DNA from: Chiridota heheva
Taxonomy: Eukaryota; Echinodermata; Holothuroidea; Apodida; Chiridotidae
Assembly (NCBI GenBank): GCA_020152595.1
Contig: JAIGNY010000165.1
Span: 773,501-837,500, forward strand
Direction of reading: 5' to 3'
Length of the DNA: 64,000 nt
Every line of letters begins with the position of its first letter. Position 1 is the stretch's first letter. The notes below the pieces were generated by a model. The model was not told where the DNA came from. It searched no databases and was given only the letters and a program-made list of their open reading frames with translations. Shown piece after piece: positions 33,201 to 45,392 of this stretch. The translations under genes were made by a program, and so were the position numbers.

Positions 33201-34296
33201 GCTAATTGTTTTATGTACATAGGCGTCACCAGAAAATATAAAAGGGCGTCGAATCACACAATGAGGGTGTCCTACTTTACTTTTTTTTTCACGTGAATCG
33301 GCATGGGGTCCAGAGGCCTCTGCGATTTTAGTCATTATGAGGGCCTAAAAGTGGATGGAATTTTCATGTATCCTTGCACGCTATTTTCTACACACCTGGG
33401 GTATGTGTAACTGAAAGTCTAAGGAGTGGTGCTACAGTATTCAAAGGATCGCACCATTTCAAGAAGTTTTTTTTTTCTTTCTATTTTTATGCTACTCATC
33501 TTACTTCTATGCTTACTGTGAATATAGCATAATTGCTGTTAGGAACTAGACCTATATACCAGGGCATATATTTCATAGCATTGGCTACTAACATATAGGT
33601 ACAATCATGGGGTTTCAGGGGCTGGTAGTCCAGGGACTCACTTTAGAGCTACAGCTGTGTACAGTAAATCATACCATCATTGCATCTACTGTACGTAATT
33701 TGTTGATGTAATAACGTGTAGAAATAAGTCAATTTTTGGGAGAGGCCTATTTCATATCTTCTTAAAGAATATTTTCTGATAGGCCACCCACCCTCTTTTT
33801 GGTGATGCATATGATTTATTAGAACACCTTTAAAAACATAACATTAAAATTTTGTTGAACGAAAAAAGGGGGTTGTTGCACCCCCACCCTCCTTTTTTGG
33901 TGCTGCCTATGATGCACAATCAATTTTCCTTTCTGCAAATAACAAACACCCTCACAATTAAGACCTAATCACATGATAGCATCATAACTTGCATTACTAC
34001 TTCAATCTTTAAATAATTTGGTTTGGTATTACCTAACAAATTTGATGTGATTTTTTGTGAGTCAAAGACCCCGCTTGTTGTCATTACTTCTTCCAATTTG
34101 ATCTGGGCAATCACAAAGATAAAGGATAACAGAATGGTTTACACAACCAATAATTTGTCACTTTGACTGCTAAAATCAATAAGCAGTATTATAACACCTT
34201 TTCTCTCAAAGGTTAGCCATTTGTCAATATCAAAACGTATTGTGATTTCCTGCTCATGCCCAGTGTTGGCATTACATTGGGGCATTTTCGCTACAG
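33201..34296. other. Gene-free intron stretch
   Basis: No exon seen. Two short echoes near 33785 and 33885 (CCACCCTC, TTTTTGGTG) mark an old repeat. Confidence 0.4.
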
Positions 34297-34420
34297 CGAG
34301 ATCTCTGTGCTGCCCGTGAGATCATTTTGCCCCAGAGAGGTCGCTTTGCCCCCACGAGATCACTTTGCCCTATGAGATCACTTTGCCCTCTGCGAGATAG
34401 CTTTTCCCCCAGGAGACAAA
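34297..34420. repeat. Short minisatellite, GAGATCACTTTGCCC-type unit
   Basis: Five to six degenerate units of about 20-24 bp containing GAGATC(A/T)(C/T)TTTGCCC. Open frames across it on both strands are by-products. Confidence 0.75.
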
Positions 34421-34936
34421 ACTGCCATCCTGTCCCCACCCCCCAAAGCATCAAAACCCTGTTGCCACCCCTGCTCATGCCACCTGTGAAGAGGAGTAAA
34501 CTGCACAAATCAGTATTTAAGTCCAGTGAAATGGATACACAGCATTGGATTAAGATCTATTTTGACTGTAGGGAGAGACAGACCACATCTAATTATACTC
34601 CAGTGATTTATTTACAAAATCTTCTTCAAAACATGATTGTTCTGTTTTTCAAAAGTACTTTGTGATAGATCAGATACCAGTGGTAAAGTGTTTGAGTATT
34701 TTGGTTCTCTGATAGCATGCTGGATGTCTGCCTTGCCATGTTGGCCCTTGATATGACACACAAGGCATAATAGGAGAGCTCTTTTCATGAACCATACTGG
34801 TAACCTGAGATATGAAATAAAAAATTGTTGCTTTTAAGTCACATACAACTTTGTATTTGCATTATCATATGCAAGAGGCTCACTCTTCATGACCCTTTAG
34901 GGTTCATCAAGTACTTTGTTCAGAAAGTGTCCATGA

Positions 34937-35050
34937 AATTGGTGACATCTACTGATGTTGTCCTAAGTATTGCCGCTGCAGCTGTGCCTAGAGCTTAAAT
35001 TGGTAACATCTACTGATGTTGTCCTAAGTATTGCCGCCAGTGCCTAGGGC
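34937..35050. repeat. Direct duplication of about 60 bp
   Basis: Two adjacent units share GGT(G/A)ACATCTACTGATG, TTGTCCTAAGTATTGCCGC and GTGCCTAG.GCTTA. Confidence 0.8.
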
Positions 35051-35981
35051 TTACATGTACATGAAATTTTTCCTGTAATCATACATTAATATATAGGCCT
35101 AGAGGCTAGAGCATATTTGAGATAATGCATGTGCTATGCAAATGGATATGTACAGGATGTGTGATAATGCAGATACAGGGGCCATCTTCCATGTTGGATA
35201 TCATTTTGGTTGACATGGTGTACCTTGAGAAAATTGGTGAAAGGAAGCTACCACACTGCTTGATTGATTACATCGTTTTATCTGCAAAATGAAAAATAAA
35301 TTCAGTTTTTGAAATAATACAGTACGTAATACAAATTTGCATATTAAACTTCTACTTGTTTTGGGGTTTTTTTTCTTCAAATAGCAAATCACTAATGTAG
35401 CACATGCACACTAACTGACACATTGACAGGCTTTCTAAGGTGTTTTATTCATTAATTCATGGTAGCATCATATACTATACACCTAATCGCTTTGCAACAA
35501 GTGCTTAAGAGAGGCTGTGAGAAAAAGAAAACGGTGCTTCTTGGCTTATCGTTATCGAGTTTCATGTTGTTTTTCAAGATCATTTAGTACAGATTACCCT
35601 TTGATAGTAAAACAAATACCTCTTGTAGATCTGAACAAACAAAAATGATACAAAGTTTATGCACCAGCATAATTTAAGCTGCTTATTGCCTACATTACCT
35701 TCCCTTTATTTTTCTAAGCATCCATGACATCAATTAAAAAATGTATTTCAAGAAAATGAATTAAATGTTAATCGCATACCATTATTGAGTAAATAATGTG
35801 GTCTAAGTACTTTCTATTTACTTCAAGTTATACCTTACCTTCCATGCTATAAATATAAAATCTGGTCCATGATCTGATTCTAACGCACTTCTAACTGACC
35901 TTAAAAACATAGTTACCAGGTCAGCCCTGTTCTCCGTAATACCTCTAATATCCCTCACTCTTTTTTAATACAGAAACTGTG
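35051..35981. other. Gene-free intron stretch
   Basis: No exon or repeat could be supported. Confidence 0.4.
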
Positions 35982-36269
35982 TTGAGAGCGACGTGACTTC
36001 TATTCTATTCTCTCCAACTTTTCATTCCGATTCACTTTACCTTGCACTTTACCACCTAAATTTTGTTTTATATCTTCATTTTCTGGGATTCTCTCTCTGT
36101 GGATGGGCATCTGCTTTTGGTGAGATTGTTCTTTCGTTTTTTCTTCCCTTCCGTTCTGACCAGACTTTTGCGCCTTTTCGTTACCTGTACAGCGGTTCTC
36201 CAATAGTAGTAAAGGGATTTTTTTGTAGTTGCTTTGGGTCTCTCAGCCATTGGTTTTTTTTCTTCATCA

Positions 36270-37588
36270 TGATGAAACGCTTCTGCTGTGACCTTGACCC
36301 TCCCTTCCCTACCAGAGGCCACCAATCAACCAAAAAGTTATAAAAGAGTTTCCCCTTTTCTAATTCACAAAGTGCTCCAAGGCCTTGTCGGTACCCTCCT
36401 CAAAGTCTCTACCCTCAGATCCGGCGATCTCCTGGTGCACTGCACAAGGGACGCTCAAGCCACCACCCTCCTCACCACCAAAACCTAGCCAATACTGGTA
36501 TTGACGTTACAGTCACCCCTCACTATTCCCTAAACTCCAGCAAAGGTGTGGTCAGAACGAGAGACCTAGCCTACTTGACCGATGAAGCCTCGTAGAGGAA
36601 CTTGCCAATCAACACGTTACTAAAGCCTGTCATCTCGTCCTCAAGAGAGATGGGGCCGAAACACCTAACAATACCATCATCCTGACTTTTTCCACACCAG
36701 CCCTCCCCTCCCACATCACTGCTGGCTACCTGAGAATCCCAGTTACCCCTTATATTCCTAACCCCCTCCGTTGTCATAAGTGCCAGAGGTATGGCCATGG
36801 TAAAAACTCCTGCCGCAGCCAAGCACGTTGTGGCAACTGTGGAGCCCATTATAGCACCTCCTGCACCAGCACCCCACTCTGCACCAATTGCGACGGTACT
36901 CACCCAGCTATCCATCCCTCCTCAATAAACTGCCCCACCTGGCTTCAGGAAAAGCAAATAACCAAACTAAAAACCCTTAATCCCAACATCACTTACCCGG
37001 AGGCCAGGAAGCTACTTCTCGCTTCCCTCTACACTAAACCATGCTACTCGAGTGCAGTCTCCTCTAATACCAATATCGCCCCCGTCCCCCCCCCCCCTCC
37101 CTAACACAACTAAATCTGACTTACATACCCAAACCGACCTCACCTGGCTCTTCTTACCCAGTCCTAGCCCATCACCGTTGCCAACAATCCAACTACACCA
37201 ACTACCAAAACCACCTCCACCACCACTTCTCTTCCCAACCTTCCTTCCTTTTCTAAGACCCTTTCCGTCCCTTACCCCAACACCTCTAATGCCATCAAAT
37301 TCAAGCCAACCTAGGCAACAAACAAACAGCAAACCAATCAACAAACAGCCCACCATCCAAACTTACATGTATGACACTGAAGAGAACATAGATTGTTTGA
37401 TTACCGAACACACCGGACATACTTCTCGTCCAACTGTCAAAAACAACCGCTTCCAAAGAAACAGGGACAGATCCAAAGAAAAAAAACAAGCCAACTTAGA
37501 CCTAACAGATATCCCTCCAGATAACCCCTTTCTCCTGATGGCATGTAACACAAACAGTTACAATAACACCCACAACATTATACAATGA
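36270..37588 (+). pseudogene. LINE D: broken ORF1 (gag-like, zinc-knuckle RNA-binding protein)
   Basis: In changing frames it reads KVSTLRSGDLLVHC and DAQATTLL (the RRM-like region of I-type ORF1 proteins), RTRDLAYLTD, VTKACHLVLKRDGAE, GYLRIPVTPYIPNP and then CHKCQRYGHGKNSC, CGNCGAHYSTSC and CTNCDGTHPA. These are two canonical CCHC knuckles (C-X2-C-X4-H-X4-C) and a third, altered one. A C run at about 37085-37098 breaks the frame; copy E has a C run at the corresponding place. The C-terminus at 37052-37588 resembles the ORF1 end of copy A. Such proteins coat LINE RNA. Stops and shifts rule out a full product here. Confidence 0.8.
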
Positions 37589-40500
37589 AACATCCAGAGC
37601 CTTAACCCCAATTCAGAAGAAATTGACCTACTGGCCACCACCTTTAACCTGGTCGTCTTCTGCCTACAATAAACCTTGAAAACCACTGACCATTATTTTC
37701 TCAATATCTTCGCTTGCTACCATAAACATCAAGTGGATGCCGACAGGGCCTGTGGGGGGCGTCTCCATTCTTGTTAGACATGGTATCCCATGGTATCTCC
37801 CTCCACAAAACCTTCACTCTTTGTAATATCTATCTCCCTCCCCCCCCCCCTCCCAACACCAACTTTCAGCCAACCAGCCTTAACAACCTCATCACTCAGC
37901 TCCCCTCCCTTTTCATCCTTCTTGGTGACTTCAATGCCCACAACCCCATGTGGGCTCCGATACTAACACTCTCAGAGGCAAGCTTGTCGAAAACACTCTT
38001 CGACAGCTCAGCCTCTCCTTGCTCAACACTACCTCCCCGACCTACCTTCACCCTGCCACAGGCTCCCACACCTGTATTGACCTGTCTATCTGTTCCCTTA
38101 ACCTCCTTCTTGATTTTACTTGGAAAGTCACCACTGATCTCTGTGGTTGTGACCATTACCCTCTTCTTATTCAATCCAGCCTTTAAACTCCCACAGACCA
38201 CACCCCAATTGGCACCTCAAGAAGGCAGACTGGCACCTTTTTAAAACCCTCTGCGACTCTCACCTCTCCCCCATCTTCTTGAGGGTGAGGATCCCATGTC
38301 AAACTTTATTACCATCCTTATCAACATTGCCACCTGCTCTATTCCCAAAACCTCCAAACCCCTTAATCACCCCCAACCCCTGGTTCACTGATGACTGCAA
38401 AACCGCCATCAAGAACAGAAAAAGGGTCCTTAGGAACTACAAAACTAACCCGACCACCCCCAACCTCAACTTTATTTGCATCAGCCATGCCAAAGCCATG
38501 CACTATCAAGGACAGTAAAACCAACACTTGAAACAACTTCATCTCTCCTCTCATGCACCACCAACACCCCCACCAAGAAGATTTGGAGAATGGTCAACAG
38601 CTTCCATGGCAGGATGGGCAAGTCTCCCATATTTTCTGGAATGTTAAACTTCTCACTGCGAAAAAGGACATCGTTAACCACCTCGCTGCCTCTTTCAGCA
38701 ACATCTTTCCTCGGCCAACTACCCTAATGCTTTCAAAGCCAAAAAAGCTTGTGATGAAGCCCGGAGTATCACCTTCCCTCCGACAAGGCCAAGAGCTACA
38801 ACACCCTTTTCCCCTTATGAATTAAAACAAGCCATCCACGATGCTGGCTGCACCTCCGAGGGCCCAGATAACATCCCCTACCAGTTCCTGAAACATCTCC
38901 CCAACAAGACCACCACTACCTTACTCACCATCCTCAACCACATTTGGTCCTCACACTCCTTTCTTCCTATCTGGAGGACAGCTATCATCACCCCCATCCC
39001 CAAACCGGGGAAGGACAGTACCGACTCCTCCAGCTACCGCCCCATCGCCCTCACCTGCTGTCTCTGTCAAATTATGAAAAGGATCATTAACCAGAGGCTA
39101 AATTGGTTCCTTGAGACCAACAGACTCCTTTTCTCCTCACCAAAGCGGCTTCCGAAAACATCGCAATACCTTGGACCAGTCAATTACTCTCGTTTTGGAC
39201 CTCGAGAAAGCTTTCGACACTACTTAGAAATACGGCATTTACACCATCGGCCTCAGAGGCCACCTCCCCATTTGTATTCAAAGCTTCCTCTGACCCAGGC
39301 AGTTCCAAGTTCGTATTGGCCACACCCTCCCCAACCCCTACACCCAAGAAGAGGGCGTCCCCCAGGGCAGCATCCTCTCCCCCACTCTCTTCAACCTGAG
39401 CATTGATGACATCGTGGACAACTTTGGCCCCAACATCAAACGTGCCCTCTACGTGGAGGACTTTACTATTTTCTACTCCTCCCCAAGCTTTCCTCTTGCC
39501 GAAAATAGGCTCTAACTCAGCCTTAACCGGCGCAAGACAGGTGCAACAATAACAGTTTTAAATTCTTCAAAGACAAGACACTTCCGTCATTTCAACAACC
39601 TTCACCCCAATCCGAACCTCGTGCTCAATGGCAATCACATCCCTAAAGTTGACCACACTAAGTTCCTGGGTTTAATCCTAGACTCCAAGCTCTCCTATAT
39701 GCAACACATCACCAACCTGAAACAGAAATGCAACAGCTCCCTCAAATTTCTCCACCTCCTCTCCAACACCACTTGGGGTGCGAGCTGCCATGCTCTCCTC
39801 AAATTATTCAGGCTCACCATTTGTGCCAAGCTCGATTACAGCAATATTGTCTACTGTGCTGCTCACAACTCTTACCTCAACCACATCAACACAATCAAAA
39901 ATGAAGATCTCAGGTTTTGTATGGGTGTCTACAGGACCTCCCCCATTGCCAGCCTTCACATTGAAGCCAACAAATCCCCCTTTCTGCTAAGGTGTAGAAA
40001 GCTTAGCCTTTCCTATGCTTTTAGAGACCTCACCAACTTCCAGAACCCTGTTTACAACCTCATTAGGTACCCCAATTTCTCCACCCTCTTTGATAGGACT
40101 AAAACCGAATCCCTTCCCTTCAGCTTACGCATCAAATCAGACCTTTATCTCGGTATCGATTCCACCTTGCTTGGCACTTTCTCCTGGCCCACTTTACCTC
40201 TCTGGGCCACTCCCCTCCCTTCTATCCTCCTGGGCCTCTCCACTCATCACAAAACTTAAACCCACCCTAACCTCTCCATCAACCTCCGCAACCAAACCAA
40301 TGACCAACTCTCAAACTACACCTCCATCTATACTGATGGCTCCAAGGAAGGCGACAAGACAGCTGCTGCTGCTGCTGTCATCCAAGACATCACACTCAGT
40401 AGCAGGCTTCCCGAGTATTCGTCCATCTTCTCGGCCGGGGCCAAGGCCATCCTCCTTGCCCTCAACTTTATTGAGTACTCCCCACTTGCCACTTTGCCAT

Positions 40501-41095
40501 CTTCTCCGACTCCAAGGCTGTCCTTAACTTCATTACTTAATTTTAAATGGGATAACCTCACATCCCACCTCCGTAAACTCCTTTCGCCCCCTTCCCCACC
40601 CATGCAGGAAAAGTATTTTTTTCTTCTGGATACCCAGCCATGTTGGCATTCCTGTCAATGACAGAGCTGATGCAGCCACTAAGCTTGCCCTTAACCTCCC
40701 CCTACCCCCTTTCCCAAAACCCTTTCTGACATCAAACCGCTTATCGCTTCCCTTGATTATGACCACTGGCAAACCTCATGGGACTCCCAAATTGATAACA
40801 AACCCCACGTCATCCAGCCCACCATTCCAATGAAACCTGTGTCGACAATGTTCACATTACCCACCTTAGGATAGGTCACACCCACCTCACTCAATCCCAC
40901 CTCCATTTCCCCACCCCTCTGCAACAATTGCCATTGCACCCTTACAGTCCATCATGTCCTCCTTGCTTGCCCCCTGTACAACCTTCTCAGAGATTCCCTC
41001 ACTCCCCACAACTCAATTGCTGAGCTCCTCTCAAAAAACCCTCCAGATAAAATTATCTCCTTCCTTCATCATGCTTTCATCTACAACAATAATTA
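37570..41095 (+). pseudogene. LINE D: broken ORF2 (endonuclease, RT, RNase H)
   Basis: Endonuclease motifs from about 37590 (NIQSLNPNSEEIDLLA) with FILLGDFNAHNPMW near 37915; RT palm with GSILSPTLFNLSIDDI near 39370, where the active-site box reads YVEDFTIF instead of YVDD (about 39450); thumb frame 39621-40259; RNase H with DGSKEGDKTA near 40337 and SRPGPR-type shifts; C-terminal cluster near 40930-41090. One acidic RT residue replaced by Glu, a deletion in the fingers near 39190 and multiple frameshifts mean it is dead. Confidence 0.8.
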
Positions 41096-41332
41096 GTCCT
41101 CCTCTCCCACCCCCCTCTCTATACTTTGTTTTTTTCCCCATGCACTTCCTCGCTTGTTCCCAGCTTTCTAGCTTTTAGTTCCCGGGTTTTTTCAATTTTT
41201 CCGTTTTCTTTCCTTCCTACCTCTGGAATGATCTAACCTCTCAGGCACAATTTGACCCTTGCTGTTGTGGTGCCGTTAAACTCTCATCAAACAAACAAAC
41301 AACGTCCTCTATGCATATAATGTATGTTATAT

Positions 41333-41700
41333 TTAGGCTCAGCCAAGGACTATTCTTATTTGCTTCACTGCAAAGCAGGTATGTGGCTTGAGTTTTGGAT
41401 GAATGACCTATTGTGTACAGTGCAACAGTAGCTGGCTGCTAGCAAGTGAAGTGTGAAGAGGCTCTCAAGTTGAAAGGTGTGGATTACCATTATGTTGTGA
41501 ATGGTGTAACAATAGCTGATTGTTAGCAATTGAGCAGTGAAGAGGCTCTCGGGTTAGAAGGTATGGATTACCCCTGATTTTAAGAAAACCAATGGTGTTG
41601 GGTTGGAGGGGCACAAGGGAAAAATATTCTTAATGAGTTCTGGTAATTTCCCCTGGGGGATTTCAAAATATGTGCAAGAATCCCACAATCGCGCACCTTA
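41333..41700 (+). repeat. Dispersed repeat R2, forward copy before exon B2
   Basis: GCCAAGGACTA, AATGACCTATTGTGTACA and GTAGCTGG are shared with 51687-51810. The block up to about 41640 is the reverse complement of 6718-7012. The last segment before the acceptor is shared in reverse with 21019-21065. Confidence 0.6.
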
Positions 41701-41737
41701 ATGTGAATAATGGTATCATCTCTTGTCTATTTTCTAG

Positions 41738-42067
41738 ATCCCGAGAATTCTGTTCGACTTGTGGGTGGATATTCAGTATCTGAAGGCCGTGTTGAATACT
41801 ATTACCACAAGAGATGGCTAACACCGTGTGCGGTGGATGTAAGTCAAAATATAGCCAACGTGATATGCAGACAGATGGGGTACCTTATTGCGACTTCTTA
41901 CAATTCATTAACCTCTTATGCAGTTGGAAATGGTATCAATGGTGGTATGAAGTTATCATACATCTGCTATTCCACTGACACAACTTTAAGCGACTGCTCA
42001 GATTTTTCTTTCTCTGCTTCCACATGCTCAGCTCCATCAACTTCAGTTGAATGTGGAGATGTTCCTG
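41738..42067 (+). CDS. SRCR domain exon B2
   Basis: A 330 bp exon (110 codons), acceptor TTTCTAG ending at 41737 and donor GTAAGT from 42068, phase 1 at both ends. It is the intact counterpart of B1: DPENSVRLVGGYSVSEGRVE, RWLTPC, ANVICRQMGY, SYNSLTSYA, SYICYSTD, TLSDCSDF, STCSAPS and VECGDVPG. All six group A cysteines are present, but the closing motif lacks the CNHxxDxGVVC consensus of the A type. It joins in phase to the terminal exon at 45393. The donor lies inside the first unit of a 30 bp tandem repeat. Confidence 0.9.
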
Positions 42068-42250
42068 GTAAGTCAATTGATTGTGTACTTGTTACTAGAA
42101 AGTCAATCATTTGTTTTCTTATCACTGTAATCTATATTTGTGTACTTGTTTACAGGTAAGTCAATTGATTTTATACTTGTTACTGGTATGTCAATTGATT
42201 TTATACTTGTTACTGGTAAGTTGAGTGATTGTGTACTTGTTACTGGTAAG
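42063..42250. repeat. 30 bp tandem repeat that multiplies the splice donor of exon B2
   Basis: Units begin at 42063, 42093, about 42123 (28 bp), 42151, 42181 and 42211, with a partial unit at 42241. The last ones are nearly identical: TACTGGTAAGTCAATTGATT then TTATACTTGT. GT-donor cores occur at 42068 (GTAAGT, the exon junction), 42156 (GTAAGT), 42186 (GTATGT), 42216 (GTAAGT) and 42246 (GTAAGA). Reading through from exon B2 stays open to a TAA at 42157-42159. Confidence 0.85.
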
Positions 42251-42917
42251 ATAAGATAAATGTCTAATGATAATTTATATTTTCATCTACTCAACGAAAT
42301 TGGCCGATGGGGATACAAAATCTTAAAGTGGTCCTGCCGTAGGGGCCGTATCTTATGTTAAATATGTTATTTGGATTAGTTGATTTGCAAAAATATAACT
42401 TTTTTTCTGCACAAAACCTAATCTTAAAAGAAAAATGCATTTTTCGTCACCTTGATGCAAAAAAACTAGAATAAAGCTGAATACGCAATAACGACATTTT
42501 GGGAACCACTGTATGTAAACAATGCATGGGTGCCACATATAACATGTGGCCGCTTTTGAAATTTCACAACTAGTATTGACAGCATTTATGTTTGTTCTTC
42601 TAAAATATTACATTTTCCAAGCAAATATAAAGCAAAATGCTGCAGCGTTGTGTACTTGGAGGATGCATTCTGAAACTAAAAGCTGTTTATCAAGGGCAAA
42701 GGGCAACTAAACGAGACAATTCTGTACGTGTTTTATCCACTTGACATGAACCAAGTTTTTGATGCTTACCGGGTACAGTGTCATATTCAGCTCACGCCAG
42801 ATTGTTATCCCTGTTCTGTTTGATTTAAACAGTAGCTTGACCACATTGTCTCTGACACGAAAATTTAACTGTTTCGTGAGTAATACAAATTTAAATAAAA
42901 GAAACAGAGAAAAAAAA
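42251..42917. other. Intron 4, gene-free
   Basis: No exon recognised. Confidence 0.4.
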
Positions 42918-42992
42918 GACTAGGTGAGATTCGAACCCATAACTCTCTCTCAAAACACAAAGCTGTATCCGACTGGGCTAATTAAATCAGTT
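42918..42992 (-). other. tRNA-like element with A box, B box and T-run terminator
   Basis: On the - strand TAGCCCAGTCGG is a perfect A-box consensus, GGTTCGAATCT is a good B box 31 bases further on, and CTAGTCTTTTTTT provides a Pol III stop. The anticodon arm and acceptor stem do not fold into a canonical cloverleaf, so a tRNA-derived SINE head or tRNA pseudogene is likelier than a working tRNA gene. It lies antisense in intron 4. Confidence 0.5.
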
Positions 42993-43924
42993 GAAAATTT
43001 GTATGATTTATTTTATATATACATGTAGTGTGGAATATGATCGAAGGAAGAACAATTCTTAAAGTGGAACTGAATTTTAATTATTGTGTCCGTATGCCAA
43101 GCCGTCCTTTTTAGCATATCAAAACTGAAAAAATAAATTAGCAAAATGTTCACAATTTCTTCAGAAACTTTCAATTCAATTGCAAAAACGCAAACAGAAT
43201 TGCATGAATGAACTATTCAGTTCACGTAGGCCTGTTGACTAAACGTCAAGCGACAGAGACTTGAAGATTGATAAATAAAACTGTATATTTCCATTAGACG
43301 TAAAAAAGGAAGGTAGATGTTGTTGCAAACACTTCAATTTGATTATGTTTAACAAAATATTACTTGCGAAACAGTAAGAATTCCATGCTGATTACACAGG
43401 CTTTGTATTGTAGGACCGAGTAAGGGTTGTAAGCCTGATCCTTTTTTCTTGTCTGCAAGTTGTTTAAATTCAAAAGGAACAACATCCCTTCATTATGAGA
43501 ATGTTTTTCATTTATTTCCAAATCATTTTTATCATAGCTTGAACTTAAAAATGACAAATTAAGATCTGAACAGCCCAAAAAACTTTTGCAATCAGACGCT
43601 ATTTGTACGTGGTTAGTATGTGTGTGATGCATTGCTTACGATCAGCAGTTCCTGAAATGACGTAGCAAACTATTATGACGTCACAAATCTCTTTCAACTT
43701 TTTTTTTGGAGCATGATTAATTTATAAGTCCTTTTTCATTATGAAAATGGACTTAAAACCAGGATTTCTTGACGAATTATTGAATTTAGGGATATGAAAA
43801 ACCTATATGAAGTCAAATCTCTTTTTTTGGGGAAGGCATGGCAGGACTACTTTAACCTTTCATTGTCCATCCGCCCAGTCAATCATTTAGCTGTTCAGCT
43901 GTTCCTCTCTCCATCTGACAACAC
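42993..43924. other. Intron 4, gene-free
   Basis: No exon or repeat that I can support. Confidence 0.4.
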
Positions 43925-44275
43925 ATCATTCAACAAGATTAACTTTGCATCATAACATTGAGGTATAAATAGTTTTATACTCATAATTTATTTCACCTTT
44001 CCCTAGTAGCAAAGACAAACAATGCCAGCATTGATCAGGCTTACTACTTATATTGCAAAGGATTGCCATTAAATTCAGATGTGTGTCACTAAAAATACCA
44101 TGTAACACCAGTGGGAGTAGTTGTTATCTTAAAGGAGCCTTGGAGAGGTGAAACTGTATACAGTTTTGTGGTTTGGGAAACAAAGAAATATATCACTTTT
44201 ACTTCCGGCCCTGCTCCATTTGAGGGCAGGTTGAGATGTTCCTGGTTTTTATAAGCAAAGCCATTTCTAATGACA
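43925..44275. repeat. Dispersed segment SD, uninterrupted copy
   Basis: Shares long blocks with 55135-55219 and 55816-56065: ATAAATAGTT, ATTTCACCTTTCCC, TGCCAGCATTGAT, GTGTGTCACTAAAAATACCA, GTAACACCAGTGGGAGTA, AAACTGTATACAGTTTTGTG and AAGCCATTTCTAAT. This copy is free of the LINE found in the other. Confidence 0.75.
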
Positions 44276-44459
44276 ATAGTTGCTGGCCCAAATAGAAATA
44301 AAACATGAGATAAATTATTTTAAAGAAAATTTTACTTTTGTATGTTAATTTATAGTAGACAGATTGCCCTATGTGATAAGACAAAACTTTTAATTAAAAA
44401 TGTTTCAAGGGAGTTTAGGAGGTGACAGTAATGACGTCATGTTTTGTAAGGTCATTAGG

Positions 44460-45040
44460 AGGGAATAGAGAGATGGGATGTAGTGGGGGGGAGGGGGTGG
44501 TTACTTGGCGTTGAGATGATCAGTGGGGGTAATTTGGTCAGTGTCACTTTGGGGTGGGTAGATGAGTGGATGGTGGATATGAGAGGCGGTAGATAGCTGA
44601 GTAGATCTGGGTATAAGAGTGGAGGTTAGGTATATGACAGCAGACGGGCAGATAAATAGTAGGTGGCATTACTGGGTTGAAGGTAGATAAGTGGAAAATG
44701 ATATGAATGGAAAGGGTAGCTTAATGCAGAGGCTTCGGATTGTGAAGAGTAGGTGGTTGATAATGATAGTTGTATAGGGGGTGACTGTGTGGTGGGGATG
44801 GTAGGTGTGTTGAACATGGTACAGGTAGTTGAATGAAGGATGGCAGGTGAATAGCGGTTGGTAGCTGAATGAAGGGTAGCAGGTGAGTGCAAAATAGGAG
44901 GTGAATGGAGGGTGCACGAATGGAGGTTGGTAGGTGAATAGATGATTGCTAGTGAATGGAGGATGGTAGGTGTGTTGGGCATGATTGGTGAATGGTGAGT
45001 GGTAGGTGAATGGAAGAGATGGTAGGTGAATGGAGGATGT
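44460..45040. repeat. Minisatellite MSAT3
   Basis: Degenerate units of GGTAGGTGAATGGAGGATG (about 20 bp), with AT-richer variants in the middle. Related to the first part of MSAT2. The Pro-Ser-Leu-rich frames on the - strand are by-products. Confidence 0.8.
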
Positions 45041-45300
45041 CAGCAGTGAAATTTCTGTCTGCAGTGAAATTTGTTAACTATCAATGTCAGAGTATGACCA
45101 TGGAAAGTGAGGTGAAGTGAGTGGAAACCCCTGGTGTAATTGCTTGTGCTGAATTGTGATTTCTGTTGTGAGCAATATAGACCCCGACAGATTTGAGATT
45201 TTGTCGGGGCTTAAGACAAATTGTATTGTGAGGTGTAGACTTCATGTTGATGCATTTATAGAATCAGACATGCCTCCTGAATAAACTTTCTGTTTTGCAG

Positions 45301-45348
45301 ATTATTCTGGAATTATTTATTGGTATATCCATTATATCGTACTTTAAA
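45301..45348 (+). other. Acceptor followed by a short open tail; possible alternative terminal exon
   Basis: AAACTTTCTGTTTTGCAG is a strong acceptor ending at 45300. In the phase used by all other junctions the sequence after it reads DYSGIIYWYIHYIVL and then TAA (45346-45348). A donor-like GTATAT at 45323 would leave phase 2, incompatible with the acceptor at 45393. It could make an alternative end without the tail exon, or be a decayed exon. Confidence 0.3.
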
Positions 45349-45392
45349 CATTAATCTGATTTGGATCCTATCTGTTTTCTATTTAATTTCAG

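Larger units (their letters stand above)
35982..41302 (+). mobile_element. LINE family 1, copy D, nearly full length (intron 3)
   Basis: About 5.3 kb from TTGAGAGCGACGTGACTTCT, the same start as copy E1 (56964), to the (CAAA)n tail. Sharing a start with an independent copy suggests this is the true 5' end. Order: 5' UTR with a T-rich stretch and ATGATGAAACGC near 36270, ORF1 with zinc knuckles, then ORF2. It lies wholly in the intron between SRCR exons A2 and B2 in the same orientation as the gene and explains most of that intron's size. No convincing target duplication was found. Confidence 0.9.
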
